Shown here: positions 18,107 through 27,314 of the stretch, piece by piece
Layout: each line of letters opens with the position of its first letter
How positions within the stretch are numbered: the first letter of the stretch is position 1
Source: Halorussus aquaticus
GTDB lineage: Archaea > Halobacteriota > Halobacteria > Halobacteriales > Haladaptataceae
Reading direction: 5' to 3'
DNA: 64,000 nt
Assembly: GCF_024218795.1 (NCBI RefSeq)
Contig: NZ_CP100400.1
Span: 2,914,001 to 2,978,000, forward strand
The notes under the pieces: model-generated
The model's database searches: none
What the model was told of the DNA's origin: nothing
Seen by the model: the letters and a program-made list of their open reading frames with translations, nothing else
Made by a program: the position numbers and the translations under genes

Positions 18107-18897
18107 TCGTCGAGCGCTTCGTCGGCGGTGGCTTCCTCGAAGATGACCTGTTCGAGCGCGTCGAGGATGCGCTCGGGTTCGTCGCGTTGCCAGACGTTCC
18201 GACCGACAGCGAGACCGGCACCGCCAGCGTCCATGACGGCCTCGACGCTCGAGAGGAACTCGTAGTCGCTGACCTTCGACCCGCCCGACATCACGACCGG
18301 CATCTCCGCGCCCGACCGGACCGCCCACTCCATCGACTCGCGGTTGCCGGGATACTTCACCTTCGCCATGTCCGCGCCGATTTCGAGCGCGATGCGGGTG
18401 GCGTAGGCGATGACGCTCTCCTTCGTGTCGTTCTTCAGTCCCTGTCCGCGCGGGTACGACCACATGACGACCGGCAGGTCGTACTCGCTGTGGGCCTCCT
18501 CCTGCACGTCGCGGAAGTCCTCGTACATGTCCTTCTCGTTGTTCGACCCGGAGTAGACGGTGTAGCCGACCGCGTCCGCGCCGAGTTCCGCGGCGTACTC
18601 GACCGACCAGTTCTGGGGCGAGTGGGGTTCGCCCATCCAGAGGTTACTGGTCCCGTTGAGTTTCGCCAGCAGGTTCACGTCGTCGTCGTAGGAGGGGTAG
18701 TAGGTCTCGGCGACCCCCTTCTGGACCGCCAGCGACGTGACCGCGTCGTGGGTGGCGATGTCGAAGACCTGCTCGGGGTCGAGGGTCTCGGGCACCGAGT
18801 CGAAGTCCGCGGAGGGACCGTGTTCCAGACCGTGGTCGTAAGCGAGGATGAGGGCCTTGCCGTCGCGCGTTACCGGGGAGTCTTCGAGTGGTATCAT
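18103..18897 (-). CDS. fba: Class I fructose-bisphosphate aldolase (archaeal FbaB/DeoC type)
   Basis: A 264-residue Schiff-base aldolase interconverting fructose 1,6-bisphosphate and two triose phosphates. ALILAYDHGLEHGP near the N-terminus, SYPRGQG, ADMAKVKYPGN (Schiff-base lysine region), VVMSGGSKV and AGLAVGRNVWQR are all archaeal class I aldolase features. The ATG at 18897 is favoured over a TTG at 18906 because the TATA-like CTTATACG on the minus strand lies about 27 bases upstream. Forms a two-gene gluconeogenic operon with fbp. Confidence 0.9.
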   Translation of the reverse strand: MIPLEDSPVTRDGKALILAYDHGLEHGPSADFDSVPETLDPEQVFDIATHDAVTSLAVQKGVAETYYPSYDDDVNLLAKLNGTSNLWMGEPHSPQNWSVEYAAELGADAVGYTVYSGSNNEKDMYEDFRDVQEEAHSEYDLPVVMWSYPRGQGLKNDTKESVIAYATRIALEIGADMAKVKYPGNRESMEWAVRSGAEMPVVMSGGSKVSDYEFLSSVEAVMDAGGAGLAVGRNVWQRDEPERILDALEQVIFEEATADEALDE

Positions 18898-19185
18898 CCG
18901 TTTCAATCTCCGATAACATCGTATAAGAGTCTAATGGTCGGCCCATATTTTCATAAACTACCTTAGAACCGTTTTCGGGGCGTAAGGAATCCCCTGAGAC
19001 GCCGGATACTCGTAGAGAGTATTACTACTTAGATAGTTAAAATCCAGCGACCGTGGTCGAAACGCGGCAATCGAACGCCGGGCGACACCGGCTCGGTCGA
19101 GAGGGACCCGCCAGTCGACACCACGAACGACTGTCGAACGGACGAAGCTGACCGATACTCCGTGACGAATCGCACCGAGAAACAG

Positions 19186-19818
19186 CTACGCGAGGTCGCG
19201 GGCCGCGTCGCGCCACTCGGCGACGCGCTCCCTGTCGAGTCCCAGCGAGTCGGCGACGTGTTCCGGGTCGGCGGTCGCGAGGCTCCGGACGGAAGTGACG
19301 CCGCCGTTGGCGAGGATTTCGGCAGTCCGCTTATCAACGCCGGGAACGTCGGTCACGGGGTCGGGTTTGCTCCGTTCGCGCCACGCGGCCTCGGCCTCCT
19401 CGGCGGCCCCGCTTCCGTCGGTGGACGCCTCCCCGGTCGGCGTCCAGTCGCCGCTCGTCACGTCGGCCGTCTCGGGTTCGTTCGACTCCCAGTCGCCGCT
19501 ACTCGCGGCGACCCACGCGCGCTCGTTGTCCTGCAGTCCGCGGACCTTCTCCGAGCGGCGTTCGAGCGAGTCCTCGTTCTCGTCGCTGCCGCCGAACGAC
19601 CAGTGCAGCGAGTGTTCCTTCCGGAGGCGGGTGGCGACGCCGGGGTTCACGCCCGCCTCGACGAGCATCTCGTAGGAGACCGACTTGTCCACGATACCGG
19701 TCGCGTCGAACTCCACGTCCGCCAGCACCTCCGCGGTCGCGGGGCCGACGAAGTGGATGTCTGTCAGCTCCGCCACGCCGTCAGTCGATTCGTCGTCGGG
19801 GGCGTCGTTTTGGCTCAC
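19186..19818 (-). CDS. Helix-hairpin-helix domain protein
   Basis: A 210-residue protein with two HhH-like halves: LTDIHFVGPATAEVLADVEF near residue 18 and VTDVPGVDKRTAEILANGGV near residue 158, each with the hydrophobic-x-G-x-G/A-(x)-A-x2-L pattern used for DNA-backbone binding. The centre is acidic and polar. Haloarchaeal relatives are common but unstudied. Likely role: DNA binding; partner unknown. GTG start at 19818. Confidence 0.7.
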   Translation of the reverse strand: MSQNDAPDDESTDGVAELTDIHFVGPATAEVLADVEFDATGIVDKSVSYEMLVEAGVNPGVATRLRKEHSLHWSFGGSDENEDSLERRSEKVRGLQDNERAWVAASSGDWESNEPETADVTSGDWTPTGEASTDGSGAAEEAEAAWRERSKPDPVTDVPGVDKRTAEILANGGVTSVRSLATADPEHVADSLGLDRERVAEWRDAARDLA

Positions 19819-20087
19819 GGGGCGTCACCAGTTTGTATCCGACTCACACTGACACGGCTTGAATGTTTTGCATGGGGCGAATCGAATTCCGAGAACGACG
19901 GACGAAATTATCCGTGGCCTCGCGGCGAAACATACACAATCGCGCGTTCAGGACTAACGGCCGTGAACGGATACAGGTCTCACGTGCCCGTAGACCGACC
20001 GCGCGACCAGACGCGGGTCCCCGGGAAATCCCCGATTCGAGCGACCCGGAATCACCCGACGGTGAACCGTCCTACCGGGGTGGACGC

Positions 20088-20684
20088 GTGACTACCGAAC
20101 TCCCCGACGACGCGGCGCTGATCCTCGTGGACTTCCAACGCGGGTTCGACGCGCCGTCGTGGGGCGACCGGAACAACCCCGACGCGGAGGAACGCGCGCG
20201 GGACCTCCTCGACGCGTGGCGTCGAAGGGGACTGCCGGTGGTCCACGTCAGACACGATTCGCAGGAGACCGATTCGCCGCTGCGAGGTGACCGCGAGGGG
20301 TTCGCGTTCAAGCCCGGTCTCGAACCGGCCGAGTCCGGGGGCAGTGAGTCTGACGACGGAAGTGTGGAGGTCGAAATCGTCAAACGGGTCAACAGCGCGT
20401 TCGTCGGCACGGAACTGGCGTCGTGGCTCCGCGAGCGCGAGTGCGAGACGCTCGTGGTCGCGGGACTGACGACCGACCACTGCGTCTCGACGACGACCCG
20501 GATGGCCGACAACCTCGGCTTTCGACCCGTCGTCGTCTCCGACGCCACGGCGACCTTCGACCGCGAGGCACCCGACGGCGAGGAGATTCCGGCCGACCTG
20601 AGCCACCGAGTCGCGCTGGCGCACCTCCGGGGGGAGTTCGCCCGAATCGCGGACAGCGACGCGGTCGTTCGGTCGCTGGAGTGA
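20088..20684 (+). CDS. Isochorismatase-family cysteine hydrolase (nicotinamidase-like)
   Basis: A 198-residue alpha/beta hydrolase. [12 protein letters not shown] holds the catalytic Asp, [11 protein letters not shown] the catalytic Lys and [18 protein letters not shown] the nucleophilic Cys. Family members hydrolyse nicotinamide, N-carbamoyl compounds or isochorismate; the substrate cannot be fixed here. The GTG at 20088 directly precedes [16 protein letters not shown]; the longer open frame upstream is Arg-rich and not family-like. Confidence 0.88.
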   Translation: MTTELPDDAALILVDFQRGFDAPSWGDRNNPDAEERARDLLDAWRRRGLPVVHVRHDSQETDSPLRGDREGFAFKPGLEPAESGGSESDDGSVEVEIVKRVNSAFVGTELASWLRERECETLVVAGLTTDHCVSTTTRMADNLGFRPVVVSDATATFDREAPDGEEIPADLSHRVALAHLRGEFARIADSDAVVRSLE

Positions 20685-20733
20685 CCCGCCGCCCTTCGGT
20701 AGGCTTACGGCCCGACCGCAAGAATTGCCGGAC

Positions 20734-21594
20734 ATGGTACGGGACCTCGACAGCATCGACAGTATCGGCGTCGTCGGCGCGGGAACGATGGGCAGCGGCA
20801 TCGCGCAGGTCGCCGCCCAGTCGGGCTACGACGTGGTGATGCGCGACGTGAAGCAGGAGTTCGTCGAGAACGGCTTCGACACCATCGAGGACAGCCTCGA
20901 CCGCTTCGTGAGCAAGGAGAAACTCTCCGCGGAGGAGGCCGAGGCGGCGACCGAGCGTATCACGGGCACCACCGACCTCGCGGACCTCGCGGACTGCGAC
21001 GTGGTGGTCGAGGCCGCCGTCGAAGACATGGCGGTCAAACAGGACATCTTCGCCGACCTCGACGAGGCGATTCCCGACGACGTGGTGCTGGCGACCAACA
21101 CCTCCACGCTCTCCATCACGACCATCGCCGCCGCGACGGAGCGCGAGGAGCAAATCGTCGGTCTCCACTTCATGAACCCCGTTCCGGTGATGACGGGCGT
21201 CGAAGTCGTCGTCGGCGAGAAGACCGACGACGAGGTGGTCGAGTTCGCCCACGCGTTCGCGGAGGACCTCGGCAAGGAGACGTGGGAGTCCGACGACAAA
21301 CCCGGGTTCGTCACCAACCGCATCCTGATGCCGTGGCTCAACGAAGGCATCCGCGCCTACGACGAGGGCGTCGCCACCAAGGAGGACATCGACAAGGGGA
21401 TGAAACTCGGCACGAACGTCCCGATGGGACCGCTCGAACTCGCCGACCACATCGGACTCGACATCTGTCTCGACGCCAGCGAGACGCTCCACGAGGAGTT
21501 GGGCGACCGCTACAAACCGGCCTACCTGCTCAAGCGGAAGGTTGACGCGGGCGACCTCGGGAAGAAGACGGGGAAGGGCTTCTACGAGTACTGA
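20734..21594 (+). CDS. 3-hydroxyacyl-CoA dehydrogenase
   Basis: A 286-residue NAD-dependent enzyme of the 3-hydroxybutyryl-CoA dehydrogenase type. IGVVGAGTMGSGIAQVAA is the Rossmann motif, LHFMNPVPVMTGVEVV carries the catalytic His, and FVTNRILMPWLNEGI and GPLELADHIGLD belong to the C-terminal dimerisation domain. It oxidises 3-hydroxyacyl-CoA in beta-oxidation, fitting the two acyl-CoA dehydrogenases in the window. The ATG at 20734 was taken over a TTG at 20725. Confidence 0.93.
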   Translation: MVRDLDSIDSIGVVGAGTMGSGIAQVAAQSGYDVVMRDVKQEFVENGFDTIEDSLDRFVSKEKLSAEEAEAATERITGTTDLADLADCDVVVEAAVEDMAVKQDIFADLDEAIPDDVVLATNTSTLSITTIAAATEREEQIVGLHFMNPVPVMTGVEVVVGEKTDDEVVEFAHAFAEDLGKETWESDDKPGFVTNRILMPWLNEGIRAYDEGVATKEDIDKGMKLGTNVPMGPLELADHIGLDICLDASETLHEELGDRYKPAYLLKRKVDAGDLGKKTGKGFYEY

Positions 21595-21625
21595 GAGTCG
21601 TCTCGGACGGCCGCGGCGACCGTTC

Positions 21626-22696
21626 TCAGGACGGCGAGTACGGTTCTTCTTCCAACTGCGCACGGAGTTCGCCGATGTTCTCGCGCTCGACGCCGCCGGA
21701 CTGGAACAGTTGGATGACCGCCATCACCTCGGCGCGCGATATCTTCACGCCGCCCTCCTGCACGACGTCCTCCGGTCGCTCCAGCAGTTCGCGGCTGGTG
21801 CCGACCGCGAGCAGGAACGGGATGGCCCACGCTTCGAGGGTGTTGCCCCGCGACTCCGGCAGGGCTTCGAGGTACCGCTGGGCGTCGTCCATGTACCCCC
21901 GCGCGTGGCGAGTCACGCGCTGGATGACGCCAGCGACCGCGGTCTGGTTCTCCGGGGCCGTGACGTTCGCCGGACTGACGCCGCGTTCGCGGAGCCACGT
22001 CGCGGGGAGGTAGACGTTGTTCTCCTCGCGGAAGTCGTCGGACACGTCCTTGGCGACGTTGACCAACTGCAGCAGCAGTGCGAACCCTCTCGCGTTCGCC
22101 CGGAGAATCTCCGCGCGCCGGTCGTCCACGTCCTGGGCGACCAGATTGGTGATGAGTTCGCCGACCGTCCCCGCGGCGTACCAGCAGTACTCCTCCAGTT
22201 CGTCGATGGTGCCGATTCTGAGTCCTCCGTCGTCCTCGTATCGCTGGACGAACTCGGCCATCCCGCAGACCAGTTCGCTCACGGGCGGATAGATGGCCGA
22301 CTGGGCGTCCTCGCCGAGCGACCGGAAGGTGGCCACGACGCGGGGCGACTCGGCGACGACCTCCCAGTCTTCGTCGGCATCGACCTCGTCGGTGTTGGCG
22401 GGAAGCCACGGTTCGACTGCAGTTCGGAACTCCTCGATGCTCGCCTCGTCGTCGGGGTCGAGCGCCCGGTCGTACAGACGGAGGAGTCGCGCCTGTTCGT
22501 CGGGCGAGATGTGTCCGGCGTCCTCGACGGTGTCGGCGACGCGACAGAGCAGATACCCGACACAGATGTACGAGGCCATCGGCTCTTCCAGCACGTCGAT
22601 AGTGATGGCGAACGTCCTCGAAACGCCCTGCACAGCGTCGAAACACCAGTCGATGTCGCTGTCGGCGAGACGTTCGGTAGGCGGCTCCGTGTCCAT
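21626..22696 (-). CDS. Squalene/phytoene synthase family protein
   Basis: A 356-residue head-to-head prenyl synthase. The two Mg-diphosphate motifs are visible: DTVED at residues 55-59 and KDVSDD at 216-221. EEYCWYAAGTVGELIT resembles squalene synthase (YCxYVAGxVG) at least as much as phytoene synthase. Haloarchaea make both squalene and C40 carotenoids, so I leave the product open. ATG at 22696 chosen because it starts the family-like region. Confidence 0.85.
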   Translation of the reverse strand: MDTEPPTERLADSDIDWCFDAVQGVSRTFAITIDVLEEPMASYICVGYLLCRVADTVEDAGHISPDEQARLLRLYDRALDPDDEASIEEFRTAVEPWLPANTDEVDADEDWEVVAESPRVVATFRSLGEDAQSAIYPPVSELVCGMAEFVQRYEDDGGLRIGTIDELEEYCWYAAGTVGELITNLVAQDVDDRRAEILRANARGFALLLQLVNVAKDVSDDFREENNVYLPATWLRERGVSPANVTAPENQTAVAGVIQRVTRHARGYMDDAQRYLEALPESRGNTLEAWAIPFLLAVGTSRELLERPEDVVQEGGVKISRAEVMAVIQLFQSGGVERENIGELRAQLEEEPYSPS

Positions 22697-22864
22697 TGAC
22701 TTTTGGGTCCTTAGGACCCGAGAGTGAAAAGCTTGAGCAAATACCATAGGATTTACCGCCGACGCGGCACAAGGTAGCCCCCAATCCGAACGGAGTGGCG
22801 ACGTTCTGCCGCGAGACAGGTCGGCTACCCAACGTTTATTCTGACTCGGCGCGTCGGAGTAGGT

Positions 22865-23104
22865 ATGATACCGACGCCGAAAGACGCCGCGAAGGTCCTC
22901 GTCGGCAAACCCCTGAAGTTCCACAAGAACAGGCTCAACGTCGCGTCGTTCGTCCTGCAGGCCGCGCTCGCGCTCCGAAACGGGAACCACAAGCGGGCGT
23001 TCCTCCTGCTCGGCGCGGCGAGCGTCGCACCGAAACATCCGGCGGCGTCGTGGCTGCTCCAGGGCGCGCTCACCGCCGACGACATCCGCCGGAAGCTGTT
23101 CTAA
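22865..23104 (+). CDS. Hypothetical small basic protein
   Basis: A 79-residue protein with a basic, amphipathic N-terminal half (KDAAKVLVGKPLKFHKNRLN) and a moderately hydrophobic centre (FVLQAALALRN, AFLLLGAASVA). Its basic character is unusual for a haloarchaeal soluble protein and may mean membrane association. Function unknown. The last four bases overlap the end of the convergent MFS gene. Confidence 0.6.
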   Translation: MIPTPKDAAKVLVGKPLKFHKNRLNVASFVLQAALALRNGNHKRAFLLLGAASVAPKHPAASWLLQGALTADDIRRKLF

Positions 23105-24381
23105 CTCGCCCCGGAACCGCCGAACTCACCGGACGAGACGCGCGTCGGCGGCCCGAATCGCCGAAGCGAGGGGACGCCGAGCCAGTACGCCCCGGCCAGA
23201 ACCGACCCGAGGGCGCTGGCGAGCATGACGGTTCGACTGCCGAACCGCGACCCGGCGAGACCGCCGAGGAGCATCCCCACCGGGACGACGAGACTCGACG
23301 CGCTCCCGACGACCGCGGTCACGCGCCCGAGCAGGTCGTCGGGCACGCCGGTCTGAATCGTCGCCGAGACGGAGACGTTGTAGACACCAGCGGGAACCCG
23401 CGAGAGCGCGAACAGCGCGACCGTGGCGAGTCGGCCGGGGACGACCACCGCGAGCGTCCAGAGGAGGCCCGAGGAGGCGAACCCGACGATGGTCGTCGCG
23501 CCCAGCGGGAACTCGTCGACCGCCGAGGCCGCGACCGACCCGATGACGATTCCCACCGTGGTCGCCGCCAGCAGCAGCCCGTAGGTCTCGGGACCGCCGA
23601 CGGCGTCGGCGAACGCCGGGAGGACCGCCAGCGTGACGCCGGTCAGGAAGTTGGCGAACAGACTCGCGACCAGCATCTTGCCGACGACCGACTCGCCGAG
23701 GAGCGCCACGCCTTCTCGGAGGTCCGTGAGGTAGCTATCGAGGTCGAGACCCTCTACGGTGTTCTCTCCGTCGCGCGGCGGAACCGACAGCGACCAGTAC
23801 AGAATACCCGCGACGACGAACGTAGCGGCGTCGACGACGTAGAGCGCGACCGCACCGCCGACGGCGACCAGCGCCCCGGCGACGCCTCGGGCGGCGGCGT
23901 CCACGGTCTTCGCGGTGACTTGAGCCGCCGAGTTCGCCCGAACTAAGTTCTCGTCCGAGACGAGTCTGGGTAGCGTGGCGTTCTGGGCGGGTCCAGTCAG
24001 GAGGTTCGCCAGCGCGAGCAGCGGCATCACGGTCAGCACGACGGCGACGCTCAGGTGTCCGAGCGCGGCCGCGAGGGGCACGCCGAGGACGAGGACGGCC
24101 TGCGCGAACTCCGAGAGCGTGAGCACCCGACCGAGGGGGAGTCGGTCCACGACCGGGCCGACGAAGAGTTTCAGCACGCCCGGAACTCGGGTCAGGAACC
24201 CCGCGAGTCCGGTGTACGCCGTGGAACCGGTCAGGTCGTAGACGAGCCACATCGCGGCGACAGCGTAGAGACCGTCGCCGAGGACGCTCACCGCGTGTCC
24301 GGCGAGCATCCTGCGCAGGTCCGCGTTGCGGAGGACCGCCGTCCTGCGGCGGGCCGCCGCGCGAAGTCCGTGTCCTGTCAC
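23101..24381 (-). CDS. MFS transporter
   Basis: A 426-residue major facilitator protein with about twelve hydrophobic segments. The N-terminal half starts RNADLRRMLAGHAVSVLGDGLYAVAAMWLVYDLTGS, the style of DHA3/enterobactin-exporter-like carriers; a loop after helix 6 (VPPRDGENTVEGLDLDSYLTDLREG) separates the halves. Substrate unknown, drug or metabolite efflux likely. GTG start at 24381. The neighbouring regulator at 24464 is divergent and could control it. Confidence 0.85.
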   Translation of the reverse strand: MTGHGLRAAARRRTAVLRNADLRRMLAGHAVSVLGDGLYAVAAMWLVYDLTGSTAYTGLAGFLTRVPGVLKLFVGPVVDRLPLGRVLTLSEFAQAVLVLGVPLAAALGHLSVAVVLTVMPLLALANLLTGPAQNATLPRLVSDENLVRANSAAQVTAKTVDAAARGVAGALVAVGGAVALYVVDAATFVVAGILYWSLSVPPRDGENTVEGLDLDSYLTDLREGVALLGESVVGKMLVASLFANFLTGVTLAVLPAFADAVGGPETYGLLLAATTVGIVIGSVAASAVDEFPLGATTIVGFASSGLLWTLAVVVPGRLATVALFALSRVPAGVYNVSVSATIQTGVPDDLLGRVTAVVGSASSLVVPVGMLLGGLAGSRFGSRTVMLASALGSVLAGAYWLGVPSLRRFGPPTRVSSGEFGGSGAS

Positions 24382-24463
24382 GGTCGTGGCCGACGCCCGG
24401 CGGTACCTTCAGCGTTCGGCGAACTGAACTTCTGTAAATTAAATAACTATTTTCGTGAGTTTG

Positions 24464-24859
24464 ATGGCCGTGGCGGAAGCAACGACCGGCATGGCGAACT
24501 CGGAGGACGTGACGGACGCACTCGAAGTACTCGGCAACGAGATTCGCGTCTCCATCCTGCGCGAACTCGCGGACGCCGACGGTCCGCTGTCGTTCACCGA
24601 ACTCCGGGAGCGAGTGGGTATCCGAGACACGGGGAAGTTCAACTACCACCTCACGAAACTCTGTTCGTACTTCGTCCGCGACACCGAAGGCGGGTACGAA
24701 CTCGGCCACGCCGGGTCGCGGGTCGTCGCCGCTGCAGACCCCCACGCCGCGGCCGAAGCGTCCGGCGAATCGACCGCCGCCGAGGAGACCTGTCCGGTCT
24801 GCGGCGACGAGAACTGCGAGAAACTCTTCCACGTCCACCTGACGCCCCCGTGGCGGTGA
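24464..24859 (+). CDS. Winged-helix regulator (ArsR-like) with C-terminal zinc-binding-like tail
   Basis: A 131-residue protein. Residues ~15-90 form a winged helix (LEVLGNEIRVSILRELADADGPLSFTELRERVG...FNYHLTKL), the ArsR-type domain common in haloarchaea. It then ends early with CPVCGDENCEKLFHVHL, which supplies three Cys and two His, where relatives I recall carry a longer C-terminal domain. A TATA-like TAAATTAAATAAC (24435-24447) lies about 25 bases before the ATG at 24464, so that start is preferred over 24455 and 24491. Divergent from the MFS gene. Confidence 0.75.
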   Translation: MAVAEATTGMANSEDVTDALEVLGNEIRVSILRELADADGPLSFTELRERVGIRDTGKFNYHLTKLCSYFVRDTEGGYELGHAGSRVVAAADPHAAAEASGESTAAEETCPVCGDENCEKLFHVHLTPPWR

Positions 24860-24940
24860 GGGCGGACTCGTCGCCCGACCGGGGTCCGACTCGCGCTTCG
24901 AAGGGAAAACTAAAGGGCGGTTCCTCCCCAATTTTCGCCC

Positions 24941-26083
24941 ATGGATTTCAGTCTCTCAGCCGAGCAGTCCCAGATACGCGACATGGTCGCGGAGTTCACG
25001 GACGAGGAGATAAAGCCCCGCGCAGCCGAAATCGACGAGAACGACGAGTTCCCGCAGGACCTCGTGGACCAGATGGCCGACCTCGGCCTGATGGGGATGC
25101 CGTTCCCCGAGGAGTACGGCGGGGCCGGACTCGACTACCACTCCTACGCCATCGGACTGGAGGAGATTTCGCGCGGGTCCGGCGGTCTGGGCACCGTCGT
25201 CGCGGCCCACACCAGTCTCGCGGGCAACATGCTCTACGAGTTCGGCGACGAGGACCAGAAGCAGGAGTACCTCACGCCGCTGAGCCGCGGTGAGGAGATC
25301 GGGGCGTTCGCGCTCTCGGAGGCGGGCGCGGGGTCGGACGTGCCCGCGATGGACACCACCGCGGAGAAGGACGGCGACGAGTACGTCGTCAGCGGCGGGA
25401 AGCTCTGGATTTCCAACGGTTCGGTAGCGGACACGGTCACGCTGTTCGCCAAGACCGACCCCGACGCGGGCAACAAGGGCATCTCCTCGTTCGTCGTCCG
25501 GCCCGAGGAGGACGACGGCTTCCACGTCGAGGGCACCGAGGACAAACTCGGCGACAAGGGCTGTCCGACCGCCGAACTCCGGTTCGACGAGATGCGCATC
25601 CCCGAGGACCGCTTGCTTGGCGAGGAGGGCCGCGGGTTCGTCCACGCGCTCAAGACGCTCAACGGCGGGCGGATCACCATCGCGGCGCGGTCCATCGGTC
25701 TCGCCCGCGCGGCGCTCGAAGACGCCCTCGAATACTCGCAGGACCGCGAGCAGTTCGACCAGCCCATCTCGGAGTTCCAGACCATCCAGCACAAACTGGC
25801 CGACATGGACACCAAGGTGCAGGCCGCCAAGATGCTGATGCACCGCGCGGCCGACCGCAAGATGCGCGGCGAGGACTACATCAAGCAGGCCGCGCAGGCC
25901 AAACTCTACGCCTCGGAGGTCAGCCGCGAGGTCGCCAACGAGGGCATCCAGATTCACGGCGGCTACGGCTACACCAAGGACTTCCCGGCCGAACGCTACT
26001 ACCGGGACGCCAAACTGAACGAGATTTACGAAGGGACGAGCGAGGTTCTGCGGAACACCATCGCGAACGAACTACTGGACTGA
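24941..26083 (+). CDS. Acyl-CoA dehydrogenase (second paralogue)
   Basis: A 380-residue FAD-dependent acyl-CoA dehydrogenase with ALSEAGAGSDV, SQDREQFDQPIS, IHGGYGYTKDFPAER and YEGTSEVLRNTIA. It begins MDFSLSAEQSQIRDMVAEF, nearly the same opening as the paralogue at 866. Probably a short- or branched-chain enzyme feeding electrons to ETF; the exact substrate is not readable. A small membrane-protein gene follows after six bases. Confidence 0.93.
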   Translation: MDFSLSAEQSQIRDMVAEFTDEEIKPRAAEIDENDEFPQDLVDQMADLGLMGMPFPEEYGGAGLDYHSYAIGLEEISRGSGGLGTVVAAHTSLAGNMLYEFGDEDQKQEYLTPLSRGEEIGAFALSEAGAGSDVPAMDTTAEKDGDEYVVSGGKLWISNGSVADTVTLFAKTDPDAGNKGISSFVVRPEEDDGFHVEGTEDKLGDKGCPTAELRFDEMRIPEDRLLGEEGRGFVHALKTLNGGRITIAARSIGLARAALEDALEYSQDREQFDQPISEFQTIQHKLADMDTKVQAAKMLMHRAADRKMRGEDYIKQAAQAKLYASEVSREVANEGIQIHGGYGYTKDFPAERYYRDAKLNEIYEGTSEVLRNTIANELLD

Positions 26084-26089
26084 GAAGCG

Positions 26090-26281
26090 GTGTCTCCCCT
26101 TTTTCGGTCGCTTCTGCGGGTCCGCCTGCTGTGGCTCCCGGCGGTCGGTCTGCTGTTCGGTTCAGTGCTGGTCGGCGTGGGCTTCCTTCCGGTCAGTGGC
26201 GGGGTCGGAATCGTGGCCGCGGGGTCGCTGACCGTTTCTGTGATGCTGGTTGCGGGGTTGCTATCCGTCTTCTCCCAGTAG
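26090..26281 (+). CDS. Small two-helix membrane protein
   Basis: A 63-residue reading frame from a GTG six bases after the acyl-CoA dehydrogenase stop, so cotranscribed. Two hydrophobic segments (LLWLPAVGLLFGSVLVGVGFL and VGIVAAGSLTVSVMLVAGLL) with a basic N-terminus (FRSLLRVR) suggest a hairpin in the membrane with both ends inside. No family recognised. Confidence 0.55.
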   Translation: MSPLFRSLLRVRLLWLPAVGLLFGSVLVGVGFLPVSGGVGIVAAGSLTVSVMLVAGLLSVFSQ

Positions 26282-26304
26282 GCCGGGGAGTCGTTCCCGG
26301 GTGA

Positions 26305-26709
26305 TTACTCCCTGGGGTCGATTTCGGCGACGAACCGCTCGATTTCGTCTATATCCACGAGCATACAGTCGATAGAGTCCATCATCGCATCCCAGTCCAT
26401 CCGTCCGGAATCCCACTTCTCGGCCACGACGACGGCTTTCGGTACCTCCATGTCCCTGAAGTCGCCCATTTCCGCGTAGGCCCGCCGCATGTGGTTGATG
26501 TAGGTACTCTTGTTAGACGAGCGCGAGGTCTCCTTTACCTCGACGTAGCCCTTCCGAAGGTCGTGTTCGTCGAGGAGAACGCAATCGACCTTCCACCGAT
26601 TGCCGGACTTTCCCACCTCGAACTGCTTCTCACAGGTGTAACCCGTCGCTTCCGTGAGGATGTCGCGGACGTGTTGCTCGAAATCGTCGTACTCGACGCC
26701 TCGGCACAT
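26305..26709 (-). CDS. PD-(D/E)XK nuclease-like protein
   Basis: A 134-residue protein with the restriction-endonuclease-like core: an N-terminal helix (FEQHVRDILTEATGY), then RWKVDCVLL with Asp42, and GYVEVKE with Glu57 and Lys59, giving the D-x14-E-x-K arrangement. A helix (NHMRRAYAEMGD) and a PKAVVVAEKW strand follow. Such small nucleases act in restriction, repair or Holliday-junction processing; which one is not clear. It lies 26 bases downstream of a PadR regulator on the same strand, so probably one operon. G+C content is slightly lower than in neighbours. Confidence 0.7.
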   Translation of the reverse strand: MCRGVEYDDFEQHVRDILTEATGYTCEKQFEVGKSGNRWKVDCVLLDEHDLRKGYVEVKETSRSSNKSTYINHMRRAYAEMGDFRDMEVPKAVVVAEKWDSGRMDWDAMMDSIDCMLVDIDEIERFVAEIDPRE

Positions 26710-26735
26710 GACTTCGGTTACTCACCGACTGTCGG

Positions 26736-27044
26736 TTAATGCTGTGCATCGTCGGAGGTGTCTGCCGCTGGCTCAATTTTCTCCCGCATCCACTCGAAGT
26801 GTTCCTCGACCCGGCGCTCGCCCGCTTCGGTCAGCGAGTACGCCTCGTGAATCCCCTCGGTGCGCTTCTCGACGAACCCCTGTTGAATCAGCCAGTCGAG
26901 CGCGCCGTAGAACGACTTCGAGTCGAAGTGGGCGTCGTAGTGGTCTTCGAGTCGGGTCTTGAGGCTCTGGCCGCGGAGTTGGTCGGTCTCGTACAGCAGG
27001 ACGCAGAGGTCGCGTCGCCGCCCGCTCTGGAGCCATCTGGTCAT
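26736..27044 (-). CDS. PadR-family transcriptional regulator
   Basis: A 102-residue winged-helix protein: RRDLCVLLYETDQLRGQSLKTRLEDHY, then SKSFYGALDWLIQQGFVEKRTEGIHEAYSLTEAGERRVEEHFEWM, the PadR pattern of a wing followed by a dimerisation helix. It is short and ends in an acidic tail. It is the first gene of a probable pair with the nuclease-like gene and may control it. Confidence 0.85.
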   Translation of the reverse strand: MTRWLQSGRRRDLCVLLYETDQLRGQSLKTRLEDHYDAHFDSKSFYGALDWLIQQGFVEKRTEGIHEAYSLTEAGERRVEEHFEWMREKIEPAADTSDDAQH

Positions 27045-27314
27045 GGTCGTGGCGTCGGACCGAACGACTACGACGCTTGCGCTTCGGCGGCGGACCCACG
27101 AGGCGAACGGACGCCCGACCGACCGCCGGGATGCGCCCGACCGACCAATTCCCGTGAGTGGGGTGAAGGGGTCGCTCAGACGACCGCGACCGGGCGGGGG
27201 CTTCGATAGACCGTCACTATCACTCTGACCGTCGTTCTACGCCCGATCGAGTTTCTCCACATTCCCGAGAGACGAATCGGTACCTTCGACTGTCACCACC
27301 CCAAACCTCCACTC

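Noticed and set aside
15978..18221. A 747-codon minus-strand frame across the CrtI-like and fbp genes.
   Set aside because: It is a composition artefact: basic, Arg-rich and antisense to two recognisable enzymes.
20389..21663. A long minus-strand reading frame of ~424 codons opposite the hydroxyacyl-CoA dehydrogenase.
   Set aside because: Opposite-strand frames are often open in G+C-rich genes. It is Arg/Val/Asp-rich and the plus strand encodes a clear enzyme.
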